Of a stretch of DNA of 64,000 bases, positions 63,358-64,000 are shown piece after piece. The stretch is taken from positions 62,001 through 126,000 of the forward strand of contig NZ_CP069717.1 in the NCBI RefSeq assembly GCF_024971095.1, given 5' to 3'. Position numbers and translations under genes: made by a program. Origin of the DNA: Microbacterium neungamense. Lineage in GTDB: Bacteria; Actinomycetota; Actinomycetes; Actinomycetales; Microbacteriaceae. Numbering within the stretch: position 1 is the first letter of the stretch; each line of letters begins with the position of its first letter. A model generated the notes under the pieces. It saw only the letters and a list, made by a program, of their open reading frames with translations, did not search any database and had not been told where the DNA came from.

Positions 63358-64000
63358 GTGTTCTCTCCGCGGGTGAAGGTGGGGCTGAGGGTCTCGGCGA
63401 CCTCCTCGAGGCCGCTCTTGGGCGGGGTGGCCTTGCGGCGCCCGGTGCGGAAGCGGTTGTCGAAGTAGTTCACCAGGTGCGTCAGCGGCACGGTGATGAT
63501 CAGGTAGAAGACGCCGGCCGCGACCAGCGGCGACAGGTTGCCGGACAGCACGGCGGCGTCCTGCCCGACGCGGAACAGCTCGCGCTCGCTGACCAGCAGG
63601 CCGAGGAAGTACACCAGCGAGGAGTCCTTCACGATCGCGATGAACTGGTTCACCAGAGCGGGGAGCACGCGGCGGATGCCCTGCGGCACGACGACCAGGC
63701 GCATCGCGGATCCGTAGGTCATGCCCAGAGCGCGGCAGGCCTCGAGCTGGCCGCGCTCCACCGACTGGATGCCGGCGCGGAAGATCTCGCCGATGTAGGC
63801 GCCGGCGATCAGGCTCAGCGCGAGGATCCCCAGCGGGTACGGGGAGGGGCCGAAGATCTGCTGGCTGATCCGGGCGAAGCCCTGACCGATCAGCAGGATC
63901 GTGAGGATCGCCGGCAGGCCGCGGAAGATGTCGGTGTAGACGCGGGCCGGGATGCGCAGCCAGGGGCTGCGGGCGATGCCCATGATCGCCAGGATCATGC
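63354..64000 (-). CDS. Polar amino-acid ABC transporter permease (5' end beyond window)
   Basis: The visible C-terminal 215 residues contain HisM/GlnP-type permease features. These include [20 protein letters not shown], the EAA-type loop [20 protein letters not shown] and [20 protein letters not shown], then [20 protein letters not shown] and a charged cytoplasmic tail. About five helices are visible; the beginning lies off the right edge. It forms the channel for the ATPase encoded next to it. Confidence 0.93.
   Translation of the reverse strand, partial: MILAIMGIARSPWLRIPARVYTDIFRGLPAILTILLIGQGFARISQQIFGPSPYPLGILALSLIAGAYIGEIFRAGIQSVERGQLEACRALGMTYGSAMRLVVVPQGIRRVLPALVNQFIAIVKDSSLVYFLGLLVSERELFRVGQDAAVLSGNLSPLVAAGVFYLIITVPLTHLVNYFDNRFRTGRRKATPPKSGLEEVAETLSPTFTRGENT

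Overview
The window is high-GC DNA (roughly two thirds G+C, with GTG and TTG starts and strong GGAGG ribosome sites) from an actinobacterium, most likely a member of the Microbacteriaceae such as Microbacterium. That placement is an inference from gene content, codon use and dispersed repeats, not from a marker gene. There are no rRNA or tRNA genes, CRISPR arrays or insertion sequences that I can see. Both edges cut genes: a TetR-type regulator on the left and an amino-acid ABC permease on the right.

Layout from left to right. 1-2.5 kb: start of a TetR regulator with its operator, argG, and an internally deleted aminoglycoside-phosphotransferase-like gene. 2.5-8.9 kb: a tightly coupled seven-gene MoxR / DUF58 / von Willebrand A operon. 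9-10.6 kb: a three-gene cluster with an SseB-like protein and a possible polymorphic toxin. 10.7-17.8 kb: cytochrome P450, purA, a lactonase, chorismate mutase and 6-phosphogluconate dehydrogenase, with truncated DeoR and TetR regulators between them. 17.9-21.8 kb: a composite relic (LacI, amino-acid permease and amidohydrolase fragments), then DksA/TraR-type, cupin and DUF2786 proteins and an unusually short membrane protein. 21.9-29.1 kb: purL, a CDP-alcohol phosphatidyltransferase, a frameshifted small gene, two cell-envelope proteins, a dicarboxylate/amino-acid symporter and dodecin. 29-41 kb: a 551-residue protein of unknown function, a Nudix hydrolase, and a four-gene defence cluster: SNF2-type helicase, DUF4391 protein, type III Mod methyltransferase and type III Res endonuclease. 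41-47.5 kb: a LacI-regulated ABC importer ending in a metallophosphoesterase. 47.7-54.6 kb: PadR regulator, ABC1-family kinase, nucleoside hydrolase, NAD(P)H-hydrate epimerase, a MerR/MFS relic, and a leaderless ArsR-SRPBCC pair. 54.6-60 kb: RNase HI with an added tail, a PH-like membrane protein, a PhnB-type VOC protein, and a thermolysin-family protease with its emfourin-type inhibitor. 60-64 kb: FAD oxidoreductase, Gfo/Idh/MocA oxidoreductase and an amino-acid-type ABC importer in one operon.

Three themes cut across the window. First, the SNF2-DUF4391-Mod-Res cassette looks like a complete, translationally linked elaboration of a type III restriction-modification system, with a compositionally foreign recognition segment in Mod. 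Second, gene decay is frequent: at least eight loci are truncated, internally deleted or frameshifted, several at regulator/target pairs. Third, two short dispersed repeats (CTTCGACAGGCTCAG-type and CGTTGAGCGAGCGCAGCGAG-type) fill intergenic gaps and have also entered genes, where they encode in-frame peptides, a stop codon and probably a ribosome site.
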